Assembly: GCF_017874215.1 (NCBI RefSeq)
Contig: NZ_JAGGLB010000006.1
Coordinates: forward strand, 1 to 64,000
Origin: Paenibacillus eucommiae
GTDB lineage: Bacteria; Bacillota; Bacilli; Paenibacillales; NBRC-103111
Direction: 5' to 3'
DNA length: 64,000 bases
In this document: one piece after another, positions 28,118 through 36,025 of the stretch
Position numbering within the stretch: position 1 is the stretch's first letter
Layout of the letters: every line of letters begins with the position of its first letter
Notes under the pieces: generated by a model
What the model was told of the DNA's origin: nothing
Databases searched by the model: none
The model's input: the letters and a program-made list of their open reading frames with translations, nothing else
Translations under genes and position numbers: made by a program

Positions 28118-28693
28118 ATGTCTGTAGTTTCGGAGTTATTGAAATTTAACCAGCAGTTCGTCGAGCAAAAACAATATCAAGCGTATCTAACGGACAAATT
28201 TCCTGATAAAAAAATGGTGATTTTAACCTGCATGGATACCCGTCTTGTCGAGCTTCTGCCTAAAGCGCTGAATTTGCGCAATGGTGACGCCAAAATCATT
28301 AAGAACGCAGGTGCAATCCTGACCCAGCCTTTTGGCAGCGCGATGCGGAGTATTCTGGTTGCTGTCTATGAAATGGGGGCGCAGGAGGTGCTGGTAATCG
28401 GGCATCATGGCTGCGGAATGAGCAATCTGGACACAGGTGCGCTTGTCGACAAATTCAAATCCAGAGGTATTTCTGATACTGTATTGTCGACTTTGGAAAA
28501 TTCCGGGATTCGCATGGAACGTTTTCTGAGGGGCTTCACCAGCGCTGAAGAAGGGGTCGCTCACAGCGTAGGCATTATACGCAATCATCCCTTGATGCCA
28601 ACTGACGTTCCAACACATGGCTTTATTATGGATTCGGAGACAGGCAGGCTGGATCTGATCAGTGAAGGGTATGGAGGAGATGTCCCGTCTTAA
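28118..28693 (+). CDS. beta-type carbonic anhydrase (YtiB-like)
   Basis: Cytoplasmic zinc enzyme interconverting CO2 and bicarbonate. The zinc-site motifs are CMDTR (about residues 38-42) and HHGCG (about 96-100), matching the Cys-X-Asp-X-Arg and His-X2-Cys ligands of the family. About 191 residues, usual for this small clade. GGGAGG at 28103-28108 favours the ATG at 28118 over the one at 28112, which would be too close. Single gene with its own promoter, not obviously part of the sugar region. Confidence 0.92.
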   Translation: MSVVSELLKFNQQFVEQKQYQAYLTDKFPDKKMVILTCMDTRLVELLPKALNLRNGDAKIIKNAGAILTQPFGSAMRSILVAVYEMGAQEVLVIGHHGCGMSNLDTGALVDKFKSRGISDTVLSTLENSGIRMERFLRGFTSAEEGVAHSVGIIRNHPLMPTDVPTHGFIMDSETGRLDLISEGYGGDVPS

Positions 28694-28740
28694 ATGTTGT
28701 ATAGCAGCCGATCATTTTAGAGATAGGAAGGATCTTGACG

Positions 28741-29313
28741 TTGACTGACAACTCCCTTACCCCCTTTTTTTTCGCTGTACCCTCCGAATTCCGCCGATGG
28801 CTTGAGGAGAATTATGATAAATCCCGTGAAGTATGGGTTGGTTTCTATAAGAAAGATTCTGGCAAGCCGAGTATGACTTGGCCGGAGTCTGTAGATGAAG
28901 CGCTCTGCTATGGCTGGATTGATGGTATACGTAAAGGAATAGATGAAGTAAGCTACACCATAAGATTTACTCCACGGAATCCAAACAGTATCTGGAGCGC
29001 TGTAAACATCAAGCGTGTCAAGGAGTTAGAAGCAGCGGGACTTATGGAGCCAGCCGGTCTTCAATCATTTGAACAGCGTTCTGAACAAAAAACAGCTATA
29101 TATTCATACGAGCAAAAGGATGCAGCTGTTTTCAATGAAGCATCTGAGCAGCAGTTTCGCGCACATACAAAAGCTTGGGATTTTTTTCAATCTCAGGCGG
29201 TATGGTATCGGAAGCAAGCCACTCATTGGGTTATGAGCGGGAAAAGAGAAGAGACCCGACTGAACCGGTTAGCCAAGCTTATCGAAGAATCAGGGCAGGG
29301 GCGAAGAGTTTAA
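28741..29313 (+). CDS. YdeI/OmpD-associated family protein
   Basis: Small cytoplasmic protein of the YdeI/OmpD-associated group (about 190 residues). Typical segments are FRRWLEENYDKSREVWVGFYKK, the SVDEALCYGWIDGIRKGID block and YTIRFTPRNPNSIWSAVNI, with a basic C terminus (GKREETRLNRLAKLIEES). The molecular role is unknown; relatives are linked to peptide or stress resistance in other bacteria. AGGAAGG at about 28725 suits the TTG at 28741 better than the TTG at 28735. It may be co-transcribed with the carbonic anhydrase gene 47 bases upstream. Confidence 0.88.
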   Translation: MTDNSLTPFFFAVPSEFRRWLEENYDKSREVWVGFYKKDSGKPSMTWPESVDEALCYGWIDGIRKGIDEVSYTIRFTPRNPNSIWSAVNIKRVKELEAAGLMEPAGLQSFEQRSEQKTAIYSYEQKDAAVFNEASEQQFRAHTKAWDFFQSQAVWYRKQATHWVMSGKREETRLNRLAKLIEESGQGRRV

Positions 29314-29326
29314 CCAAATAGACGAG

Positions 29327-29364
29327 ACCTTTCAACGAGAGAATGATGTTGAAAGGTTTTTTTT
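29327..29364 (+). terminator. terminator after the YdeI-like gene
   Basis: ACCTTTCAAC (29327-29336) pairs with GTTGAAAGGT (29348-29357) and is followed by a run of T. Confidence 0.88.
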
Positions 29365-29607
29365 ATATTTCTGAGTTAACAGACGATGAAATGGGGAGGC
29401 ACGGTGTGATACAGGGTGGAACTGTGAGGGACACGGGGGCGGGAAAGGGCGCGGTAAAGGGAGGGCCAAGGCGACACAGGGGAAACAGCGGCACAGTGTG
29501 ATGCAAGATGGGCCAGAGTTGGACGATGAGTCGGGCGTTAGACAGGAGAGAAGTCCCGTAGCAGGTCGTAGCAAATGTAGCAAATGTAGCAAATGTAGCA
29601 AATGTAG
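29365..29607. other. G-rich intergenic stretch with a 9-bp tandem repeat
   Basis: The stretch is strongly purine- and G-rich (about 29396-29560) and shows no credible gene. GTAGCAAAT is repeated four times exactly (29568-29603) followed by GTAGCAG, directly before the start of repeat copy E. Confidence 0.6.
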
Positions 29608-29894
29608 CAGCCCCCCGCCCCCGAAATGGAGCGTGTGCTTGACTTAACGATGAAAAACATCGTTAAAGGAAGGATTCCCAGTCAATCCGTCACGTTAACG
29701 ATGATTTTCATCGTTAAACACGTATGTGGACATGCCCCCGTGCCTTTAGCGATGAAAATCATCGCTAAAGTGCAGTTCATCTCGCGCTCTTCATCCCAGC
29801 GCCTGCACCCGCTAGGAAATTCCCTCTAATCAAGAGAAAAAACCTGATTGCAGTCCGTTTGTGCTTTGTGTTCGTGTGATTCGTGCGATTGTAG

Positions 29895-30086
29895 CTAAAG
29901 AGAGGGAATGGCTGTGGGCGGAAGAGCGGTAGCGTCCGCCTTTAAAGATTTGTTCCTACCACCTCATCTATACCATTCAAGGGAACAAATCTTTAACAGC
30001 GGCTGGAGTCCACAGCCATTCCCTCCATACGCACACATGTAATGTACACGCTCATCAAAGGACGTCCAAGAAGGGCGTCCTTTTTA
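29895..30086 (+). ncRNA. putative structured RNA module inside repeat E
   Basis: The outer stem is GAGGGAATGGCTGTGG (29902-29917) with its exact complement at 30010-30025. A side hairpin GGCGGA...TCCGCC lies at about 29917-29940. The apical stem TTAAAGATTTGTTCC/GGAACAAATCTTTAA spans 29942-29956 and 29982-29996. A terminator-like hairpin with T5 closes the module (30057-30085). Equivalent folds occur at 9400-9523, 18999-19118 and 50614-50736, and a changed one near 5822-5900. Two base pairs differ by compensatory changes in copy B. No promoter was identified, so transcription is unproven. Confidence 0.45.
30057..30085. terminator. bidirectional terminator in the tail of repeat E
   Basis: AAAGGACGTCC-AAGA-AGGGCGTCCTTTTT gives a stable hairpin with T on both strands' 3' sides. 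It can end the minus-strand gene whose stop codon it overlaps (30084-30086) and any transcript of the repeat on the plus strand. Confidence 0.75.
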
Positions 30087-30743
30087 ATAAAACATCTGGG
30101 GAAATTGCTTAATGATTGCATGAGCAAGGATATCCGACATTTCTAATGCTTGCTTCTCAATGCTGTCATACAGCTTAATGCTTTCCTTGTAATCCTTGCT
30201 TAATATGGCTACTGCCTCAGCTTTAGTTAAGGCCAAATGTTCATAGAACATTTTTCTGAATTCTTCTTTGGGGATATATGGATTTATGCGGCTTAGAAAT
30301 TCAACAATCTCGTCTGCATTGGAGTACCATCTTTTCTCTGCGGCTGCCGCGGCTTTTTGATCCCCAGCTTTAGCTGCTTTGACCAGATCAGCGGCTATGA
30401 CTAAATGGTCTTTTATCAGTTTGCTGTATATGGCTGCATTTTTTTCACCATAGAAGGGTTTGAGTATAGCGCCCATATCAGATGCATTTTGGAGAAGACG
30501 TGCGGTAACCGGATCTGCATCAGGTAGATTATTCACGATACTGAGGATAGTCATCCGTGTCCACGCAACATGCTGTTCCCAAAGTAGACGCATATTATTT
30601 CTGAAATCCATCTCAGCATTACTGATGCAATGCTTTGCCCGAGCTGATTGAAAAGCAAAAGCAGGTACAGGATATGTGACCGCATAAGGCAGGCCCAGTG
30701 AATGAGGAGGATAAGGATATCCTCTAAATGAATAACTATTCAT
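30084..30743 (-). CDS. uncharacterised helical protein
   Basis: About 219 residues, no signal peptide. A Tyr/Pro-rich N terminus (NSYSFRGYPYPPHSLGLPYA) is followed by an all-helical body with repeated segments (FRNNMRLLWEQHVAWTRMTI, FYGEKNAAIYSKLIKDHLVIAADLVKAAKAGD, FRKMFYEHLALTKAEAVAI). The pattern of His and Glu residues on helices resembles a four-helix bundle. Similar proteins are often labelled acetylglutamate kinase, but nothing here resembles an amino-acid kinase fold or its nucleotide-binding loops, so that label should not be used. ATG 30743 has GGAGG about 10 bases upstream and is preferred over the ATG at 30782. Its terminator is the tail of repeat E. Confidence 0.75.
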   Translation of the reverse strand: MNSYSFRGYPYPPHSLGLPYAVTYPVPAFAFQSARAKHCISNAEMDFRNNMRLLWEQHVAWTRMTILSIVNNLPDADPVTARLLQNASDMGAILKPFYGEKNAAIYSKLIKDHLVIAADLVKAAKAGDQKAAAAAEKRWYSNADEIVEFLSRINPYIPKEEFRKMFYEHLALTKAEAVAILSKDYKESIKLYDSIEKQALEMSDILAHAIIKQFPQMFY

Positions 30744-30903
30744 AGTAATTACTTTCCTCCCAATATAAAGTACATACTTCAAAGTATGCCGCTTAGCCTA
30801 TTAGGTTCATTGCCGGATAAATAAGTTTCTTTTCAACGGAGTGAACAGTTTGCTGCAGAAGCGCGTCCAATTCATAAAAATGGCAAGGAAAGGAAAGAAT
30901 TAG

Positions 30904-31059
30904 AACGAGTTTCAGCTCTGGTTGTATGAGTATTATATGGGTGAGCCGGACAATGGGTTACCTGCCGAGCGGGGCAAAAGTATTACAGTGACGGCAACGA
31001 AAGTAGGTACTAATGACCTTCAAGAAGGTATTTGGAAGCTGAGCCATATTCCTTATTGA
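30904..31059 (+). pseudogene. possible 3' gene remnant
   Basis: A 51-codon open stretch without a proper start (TAG just upstream at 30901) encodes NEFQLWLYEYYMGEPDNGLP and goes on to a terminal WKLSHIPY. It has protein-like composition and ends 25 bases before a good terminator, so it looks like the C-terminal end of a lost gene. The family was not recognised. Confidence 0.35.
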
Positions 31060-31083
31060 AGATAGTATAAAATTGTGAAAATG

Positions 31084-31122
31084 AAGAAAAAAGGCTGTTC
31101 CTGCTTACAAGGAATAGTCTTT
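31084..31122 (+). terminator. Rho-independent terminator
   Basis: AAAAAAGGCTGTTCCT, a loop of about 7 bases and AGGAATAGTCTTTTTT. It lies after the gene remnant at 30904-31059 and upstream of the chemosensory operon. The next 200 bases hold no recognised gene. Confidence 0.8.
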
Positions 31123-31332
31123 TTTCTTGTGTCGAAAAATGAAGGATAATGTCGAAATGGAACGAATAATTATGAGTAAATACCTATGAGTATAGTAGGG
31201 TATGATTCAATGAATTATTTTATGAAGTAATGGGGGTGCATAATAGGTACTTTTTACTACATGTTTTCATGTTGGTGTTGTATGTAATTAGAAAGTGGAA
31301 GGCTTGGAAAATACGATATAGGGGTGAATAAG

Positions 31333-32922
31333 ATGAAATGGTTCTTAAATTTAAAAACAGCGGCTAAATTGATTTCGGCTTTTATGGTAATTGCTCTTAT
31401 TTTAGCAGGGGTAGGGGTCTACAGTCTTCAAAATTTGAAAGCAATAAATACGGATATCAACGAAATGTACGGAAATAATTTGATTTCTATCCGCAACCTG
31501 TCTGCCGCTCAAGTTAATTACCAAAATGTCCGAATATCCATTCGTGATTTAAGTACGGCTGCAACCAAAGCGGATAAAGATAAATACGCAGCGGAGATTC
31601 CTTTAGCACAAAAAGAAATTGAAAAAACGATGGATATCTACGGTAAAACTTCGCTTAACGACATTGAAAAAGAAGAATTGAAGATTTTCTATGAAGCTAT
31701 GTCTAAGTACAATGAGGCTCTTAATACAGCACAGCAGCTGGGGTACAGGGAAGATCTGAGCGAATTTTCGAAATTTAAACAAGAGGTTCTGGATGTGGCT
31801 TCCGGTAAAGTAAGAGAAAGCATGGACAAGCTCATTGCAATGAATGTACAGCTGGCTGAGGATAAGAATACAGAGTCTGCAGAGGCTTATTCTTCCGCAC
31901 GTTCCATAACGATTGCTGTCATTGTGATTGCTTTCATTTTCAGCATTCTGATCGGATATATCATTTCCCAGTCTATTGCCCGCCCGCTGCATAGGATGGT
32001 TTCGTTAGTAGCAAGAGTTGCAGATGGTGATTTGAGCGATAATGCTGTTGTTACGAGTAAAGATGAGGTTGGGCAATTGTCAGCATCCGTCAATCATATG
32101 CTGCATAATTTACGCGGCTTGATCGGCGGTATTATTCAATCCTCGCAAAGTGTGGCCGCAGCATCGGAGCAAATATCGGCAAGTACACAAGAAATTGCCA
32201 GCAGCAGCACGCATCAAGCTCAGTCAGCGATTTCTATAACGGCTCTTTTCAAGGAGCTCTCGACGGCGATCAACTCAGTAGCTGTTAGCGCGGAACAGGC
32301 TGCAGAATTATCTGATGCAACGGTCCGGACAGCCAGAGAGGGTGGCAAGGTTGTCGAAACCTCAGTAGCCGGGATGCAGCAGGTCAATCAGACGATGAAC
32401 AAGCTGGAAGAAGATTCCTTGAAAATTGGCGATATTATCGAGGTAATCGACGATATTGCTGATCAAACAAATCTGCTTGCACTGAATGCAGCTATTGAAG
32501 CAGCAAGAGCAGGAGATCAGGGCAGAGGTTTCGCTGTAGTAGCTGACGAGGTTAGAAAGCTGGCCGAGCGCAGCAGCGGGGCAGCTAAAGAAATAACAGC
32601 AATTATTAAAGTTATGCAGGAAAATACGAAGAAAAGTGTGTCGGCTGTTATGGACAGTGTAGCCCAATCCACACAAACCGGAGAAGCCTTCCATGAAATT
32701 ATTGATATGGTTAACAATTCATCGCATAAAGTTAGCGAAATCGCCGCAGCTTGTGAAGAAGAAGCAGCACAGGCGTCGGAAGTGATGCAATCAGTGGAAT
32801 CTATTGCAGCGACTAGTCAAGAGGCGGCAGCAGCATCCGAGGAAACAGCGGCTACTTGTCAGTCATTGGCCCATTTGGCAGATGAACTTAATACTTCCGT
32901 CGCTATTTTCAAGCTTACCTAA
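31333..32922 (+). CDS. methyl-accepting chemotaxis protein
   Basis: Transmembrane chemoreceptor. Membrane helix 1 is [20 protein letters not shown]. The extracellular four-helix-bundle (4HB_MCP) ligand domain spans about residues 33-185. Membrane helix 2 is [20 protein letters not shown], then HAMP (about 210-262). The cytoplasmic signalling hairpin has its conserved tip ([20 protein letters not shown]) and many Ala/Ser/Glu-rich heptads, with candidate methylation Gln/Glu pairs. It ends [11 protein letters not shown] 31333 with AGGGGTG 7 bases upstream is preferred over GTG 31324. First gene of a three-gene chemosensory operon; the ligand is unknown. Confidence 0.93.
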   Translation: MKWFLNLKTAAKLISAFMVIALILAGVGVYSLQNLKAINTDINEMYGNNLISIRNLSAAQVNYQNVRISIRDLSTAATKADKDKYAAEIPLAQKEIEKTMDIYGKTSLNDIEKEELKIFYEAMSKYNEALNTAQQLGYREDLSEFSKFKQEVLDVASGKVRESMDKLIAMNVQLAEDKNTESAEAYSSARSITIAVIVIAFIFSILIGYIISQSIARPLHRMVSLVARVADGDLSDNAVVTSKDEVGQLSASVNHMLHNLRGLIGGIIQSSQSVAAASEQISASTQEIASSSTHQAQSAISITALFKELSTAINSVAVSAEQAAELSDATVRTAREGGKVVETSVAGMQQVNQTMNKLEEDSLKIGDIIEVIDDIADQTNLLALNAAIEAARAGDQGRGFAVVADEVRKLAERSSGAAKEITAIIKVMQENTKKSVSAVMDSVAQSTQTGEAFHEIIDMVNNSSHKVSEIAAACEEEAAQASEVMQSVESIAATSQEAAAASEETAATCQSLAHLADELNTSVAIFKLT

Positions 32923-32944
32923 AAAATGATGCGGATGTGATGCT

Positions 32945-33373
32945 ATGACAACGGTTCAGCAGGATCAATATATTGAGATGACGGTCGGTAAAGAAAGCTA
33001 TGCTATAAGAATTGAAGAGATTCATGAAATTATTAAAATGCAAGCGATTACTGATATTCCCCAAAGCAAGCACTATGTCAAAGGGGTGATTAATTTGCGG
33101 GGGAAGGTCGTTCCAGTAGTCAGCCTGCGCAGTTTGTTTTCCCTGCCAGATGAAGCATTTACAAAAAATACCCGTATTGTTGTGGTCCGGCATCAGGAAG
33201 AATCGATCGGTATTATTGTCGATCAGGTGAATAAGGTTACTACTTATCCGGAAATCGGTCCGCCTCCGGAAAGAGTAAGCGTTGGGAGCAGTGCTTATTT
33301 CCAAGGCATCGGTTTATGCGAAGGCAGTCTTGTAGGGATTCTAAAGCTGGATGACGTGCTTATTCGCGACTAA
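32945..33373 (+). CDS. cheW: CheW adaptor protein
   Basis: Couples chemoreceptors to the CheA kinase. A single CheW-like SH3-type domain of 142 residues (usual length about 140-165) with VGKESYAIRIEEIHEIIKM, the conserved KGVINLRGKVVPVVSLRSLF segment and GIIVDQVNKVT. It lies 22 bases after the receptor gene and 18 bases before cheA, so the three are co-transcribed. Confidence 0.94.
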   Translation: MTTVQQDQYIEMTVGKESYAIRIEEIHEIIKMQAITDIPQSKHYVKGVINLRGKVVPVVSLRSLFSLPDEAFTKNTRIVVVRHQEESIGIIVDQVNKVTTYPEIGPPPERVSVGSSAYFQGIGLCEGSLVGILKLDDVLIRD

Positions 33374-33391
33374 GAAAGGAGTTGTTCGCGA

Positions 33392-35524
33392 ATGGAAGAT
33401 TTATCGGTCTATCGGGAAGTATTTATAGAGGAACTGGTCGATCAACTGGAACGGATGGATCAGGATTTCCTGGCACTTGAGCAGTGTTATTCAATTGAGC
33501 GGGTTCAATCGTTGTTTAGGGCGGTGCATACAATCAAGGGCTCTTCCGCGGCGATGGAGTTTGAGGAAATGAAGCATTTGACCCATGAAATCGAGTATGT
33601 GCTTGATCGGGTACGAAGTGATAAATTGCAGGTGGACCAGATTCTTATGAATCTGTTGTTTCAATCACTCGACTTTTTGAAGCAGCTTCGTGATGAGTAT
33701 ATGAAAGGAGGCCCTTTCTCGGATCATTCCGCCCTGTTGGCGGATATTCGGAGCTTCTCGCAAGAGCCGAAGAAGCAGCAGCATGTACCGGAGTTGCCAG
33801 AATTGACACTTGAGCAGGCACTGAAAGTGGAGGAGTGCAGAGAATCCGGACTCCAGGTATGGACGATCCGTCTGCGGCTGTCTGCGGATTGCCTGATGAA
33901 GGGAGCCAGGTTCCATCTTGTGGCTCAGCGGCTTGCGGAGGAGTTCGGGGATCTTATTATTTCGAACCCTTCTGCAGCTTCCTTCATGGATTCGGAACAG
34001 GACGACGAGTGGTTTACCAACAGTCTGTTTGTGCTTGCCAGCGGGAACGCAGCCAAGGAGATTGAGGACGAACTGCTGAGTTATTCCGATGTGGAAGAGG
34101 CGGATGTCTGTATCTATAGTCCCTTGGCTTCAAACGCAGGTGCTTATGATAACTCTGACGCTTCAAGTCATTACGGGATGCAGGGATCAATAAATATACA
34201 AAGCATCCACAGCACTCCAAGTGCACCGAGCATTACAGGTAATCCTGGAAATACGGACACTTCGATGAGTTCATCCAGGAACGCTGCGGCAGAATTCAAA
34301 GGAACCCAGCCAGAAGAGAAACAAAAGCAGGGGCCGCAAACGATTCGCGTTCATGTCGAACGGCTGGAGCAGTTAATGAATCTAGTCGGGGAGCTGTTAA
34401 TCGACCAGACTTCCTTGGCGGAGCTGAAGCAAACAGCGGCACAGCGTTTTCCTGGTGAAGAGTTCGCAGACAGGCTTGGCGCCGTGTCTGACCGGATGAC
34501 CCGAATCGTGGGGGAGCTTCAGGAAAGTGTGATGAAAGCGCGGATGCTGCCTATTGAACATTTGTTTAACCGTTTTCCACGGATGGTTCGCGATCTTTCG
34601 CAGAAGCTGGGCAAGGAAATCGAGCTGGTCCTGGAAGGCATGGAGACGGAGCTGGACAGGACCGTGATTGAGGAGATTGGCGATCCGCTCATTCATCTGC
34701 TGCGTAATAGCGTCGATCACGGAGTGGAGATGCCGGATGTGCGCACAAGCAAAGGAAAGCCTGCCAAAGGCCGCATCAGATTAAACTCATTTCATGAGAA
34801 TAATCAGGTTGTCATTACGATCCAGGACGATGGAGCGGGCATTTCAGCGGAGAAGGTCAAAGCTTCCGCCCTGCACAAGGGCATTATTACCGAGGAGGAA
34901 GCGCTGCGGTTGTCGGAGCAAGATGCGATTAACCTGATCTTTCGTCCAGGGTTTTCAACCGCTGCTTCGGTGAGCGAGGTATCTGGGCGAGGGGTAGGCA
35001 TGGATATTGTCCGCAGCCAAATAACACGCTTGAATGGCCTGATCGATATTCAAACGAAGCCCGATCAGGGCACCTGCTTCTCCGTAAAACTCCCGTTAAC
35101 GCTGGCTATCATTACAGGTCTTATGGTCAAAGTGGGAGAGCGGGATTTTGCAATACCGATGAATAATGTGCTGGAAATCGTCAGGCTGCCCGTAGAAGAG
35201 ATTCAGACCATCCAAGGGGACACCGTGGTGATGATACGCAACCAGGTGATCCCGCTGTTATGGCTGCACGATGTGCTGCGGTATGAGAGAGCAGAGCGGA
35301 GCCATAAGTTTCTGCAGATTGTAGTCGTAGGCTCAGCGGAGAAGAGAGTGGCATTAGCCGTTGACGAGCTTCGCGGCAATCAGGAAATTGTGATTAAATC
35401 GCTCGGCGGATATTTAGGCAAAATGGATTACATAACCGGAGCAACCATTCTTGGCAATGGGCGCGTTGCGCTTATTTTGGAAGTAACGGCTCTGGTTCAA
35501 GCCTCACGGACATTTCGCTTTTAA
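33392..35524 (+). CDS. cheA: chemotaxis histidine kinase CheA
   Basis: Autophosphorylating kinase of the receptor array. P1 HPt domain with phospho-His in FRAVHTIKGSSAAMEF (about residue 47). P2 response-regulator-docking domain about 150-235. A Ser/Asn-rich linker (about 240-310) precedes the P3 dimerisation helices (TIRVHVERLEQLMNLVGELL). P4 is an ATPase with N-box NSVDHGVE and G-boxes DDGAGIS and GRGVGMDIV. P5 is a CheW-like domain to the C terminus. 710 residues, normal for CheA. The start ATG 33392 follows AAGGAG. No cheY, cheB, cheR or cheC gene follows, so its response regulator must be encoded elsewhere. Confidence 0.95.
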   Translation: MEDLSVYREVFIEELVDQLERMDQDFLALEQCYSIERVQSLFRAVHTIKGSSAAMEFEEMKHLTHEIEYVLDRVRSDKLQVDQILMNLLFQSLDFLKQLRDEYMKGGPFSDHSALLADIRSFSQEPKKQQHVPELPELTLEQALKVEECRESGLQVWTIRLRLSADCLMKGARFHLVAQRLAEEFGDLIISNPSAASFMDSEQDDEWFTNSLFVLASGNAAKEIEDELLSYSDVEEADVCIYSPLASNAGAYDNSDASSHYGMQGSINIQSIHSTPSAPSITGNPGNTDTSMSSSRNAAAEFKGTQPEEKQKQGPQTIRVHVERLEQLMNLVGELLIDQTSLAELKQTAAQRFPGEEFADRLGAVSDRMTRIVGELQESVMKARMLPIEHLFNRFPRMVRDLSQKLGKEIELVLEGMETELDRTVIEEIGDPLIHLLRNSVDHGVEMPDVRTSKGKPAKGRIRLNSFHENNQVVITIQDDGAGISAEKVKASALHKGIITEEEALRLSEQDAINLIFRPGFSTAASVSEVSGRGVGMDIVRSQITRLNGLIDIQTKPDQGTCFSVKLPLTLAIITGLMVKVGERDFAIPMNNVLEIVRLPVEEIQTIQGDTVVMIRNQVIPLLWLHDVLRYERAERSHKFLQIVVVGSAEKRVALAVDELRGNQEIVIKSLGGYLGKMDYITGATILGNGRVALILEVTALVQASRTFRF

Positions 35525-35570
35525 TATATATGCAAGGATGGCAGCGTTGAGTGTGCAAAGTTATGGGTTA

Positions 35571-35606
35571 CAACACTGTCTGCAATTATGATTTCAGACA
35601 GTGTTG
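35571..35606 (+). other. stem-loop after cheA
   Basis: CAACACTGTCTG (35571-35582) and CAGACAGTGTTG (35595-35606) form a perfect 12-bp stem with a 12-base loop. No T run follows, so terminator function is uncertain. Confidence 0.55.
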
Positions 35607-35661
35607 CAACAATGACTGACTGTAACTGTAACTATGACTATAACTGCAGCGCTGCCGCATC

Positions 35662-35845
35662 CTAAGCCTGGAGCCGATACCTCGTCGGATATACACCGGT
35701 TATTTTTTTGAATATAGAATTGAAATAGCTTTGATTCAAATAGCCGACCTTTTCGGCTATTTCGTTTACCTCCAAGGCTGTACCGGTAAGGAGCTTCATG
35801 GCCTTCTCAAATCGTTTTGTGTTCAAATAATTGGTAAATATTTTA
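35662..35845 (-). pseudogene. remnant of an AraC-family regulator (second helix-turn-helix only)
   Basis: Read on the minus strand, about 59 codons ending at a TAG encode KRFEKAMKLLTGTALEVNEI then AEKVGYLNQSYFNSIFKKIT and GVYPTRYRLQA, a clear second half of an HTH_18 domain. There is no start codon and no N-terminal part; a stop lies a few codons upstream in frame. It sits divergent from the glycosidase gene at 36026, where a local regulator would be expected. Confidence 0.8.
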
Positions 35846-35914
35846 TTTTTTTAATAAATAATTGTGTTAATCAGTGAGGTCAAATTTCACTTCTGTTGAC
35901 AAGAACATATTAAA

Positions 35915-35954
35915 TCATGCAATGTTGTTTCGGATTGAAAAGGGATATAATGGA
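35915..35954 (+). promoter_or_regulatory. shared-type regulated promoter of the six-hairpin glycosidase gene
   Basis: GCAATGTTGTT (35919-35929), then GAAAAGGG and TATAAT (35946-35951), with TGTTGT exactly 17 bases from the -10. The same arrangement, with near-identical sequence, occurs at 39462-39502 and 53090-53128. The poor -35 and the extra conservation upstream of it suggest an activator-dependent promoter. Confidence 0.65.
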
Positions 35955-36025
35955 ATCATTCATAAATGTGCCTAAAGTATAGTGGCAATATTGAATCGAT
36001 TAGAATAAAGGGAGGCAACCATGTA

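Larger units (their letters stand above)
29608..30086 (+). repeat. intergenic composite repeat, copy E (best preserved)
   Basis: The lead-in CCGCCCCCGAAATGGAGCG precedes three stem-loops at 29644-29666, 29695-29717 and 29744-29768 (the last with GCGATG/CATCGC). The conserved linker with CTGATTGCAGTCCGTTTG follows, then the big branched hairpin (29902-30025) and a terminator tail (30057-30085). The tail overlaps the stop codon of the minus-strand gene ending at 30084. Confidence 0.88.

Noticed and set aside
31300-31332. SigD-type promoter (TACGATAT) before the chemoreceptor gene
   Set aside because: The -10-like element nearly touches the ribosome binding site and no TAAA lies at the proper distance.
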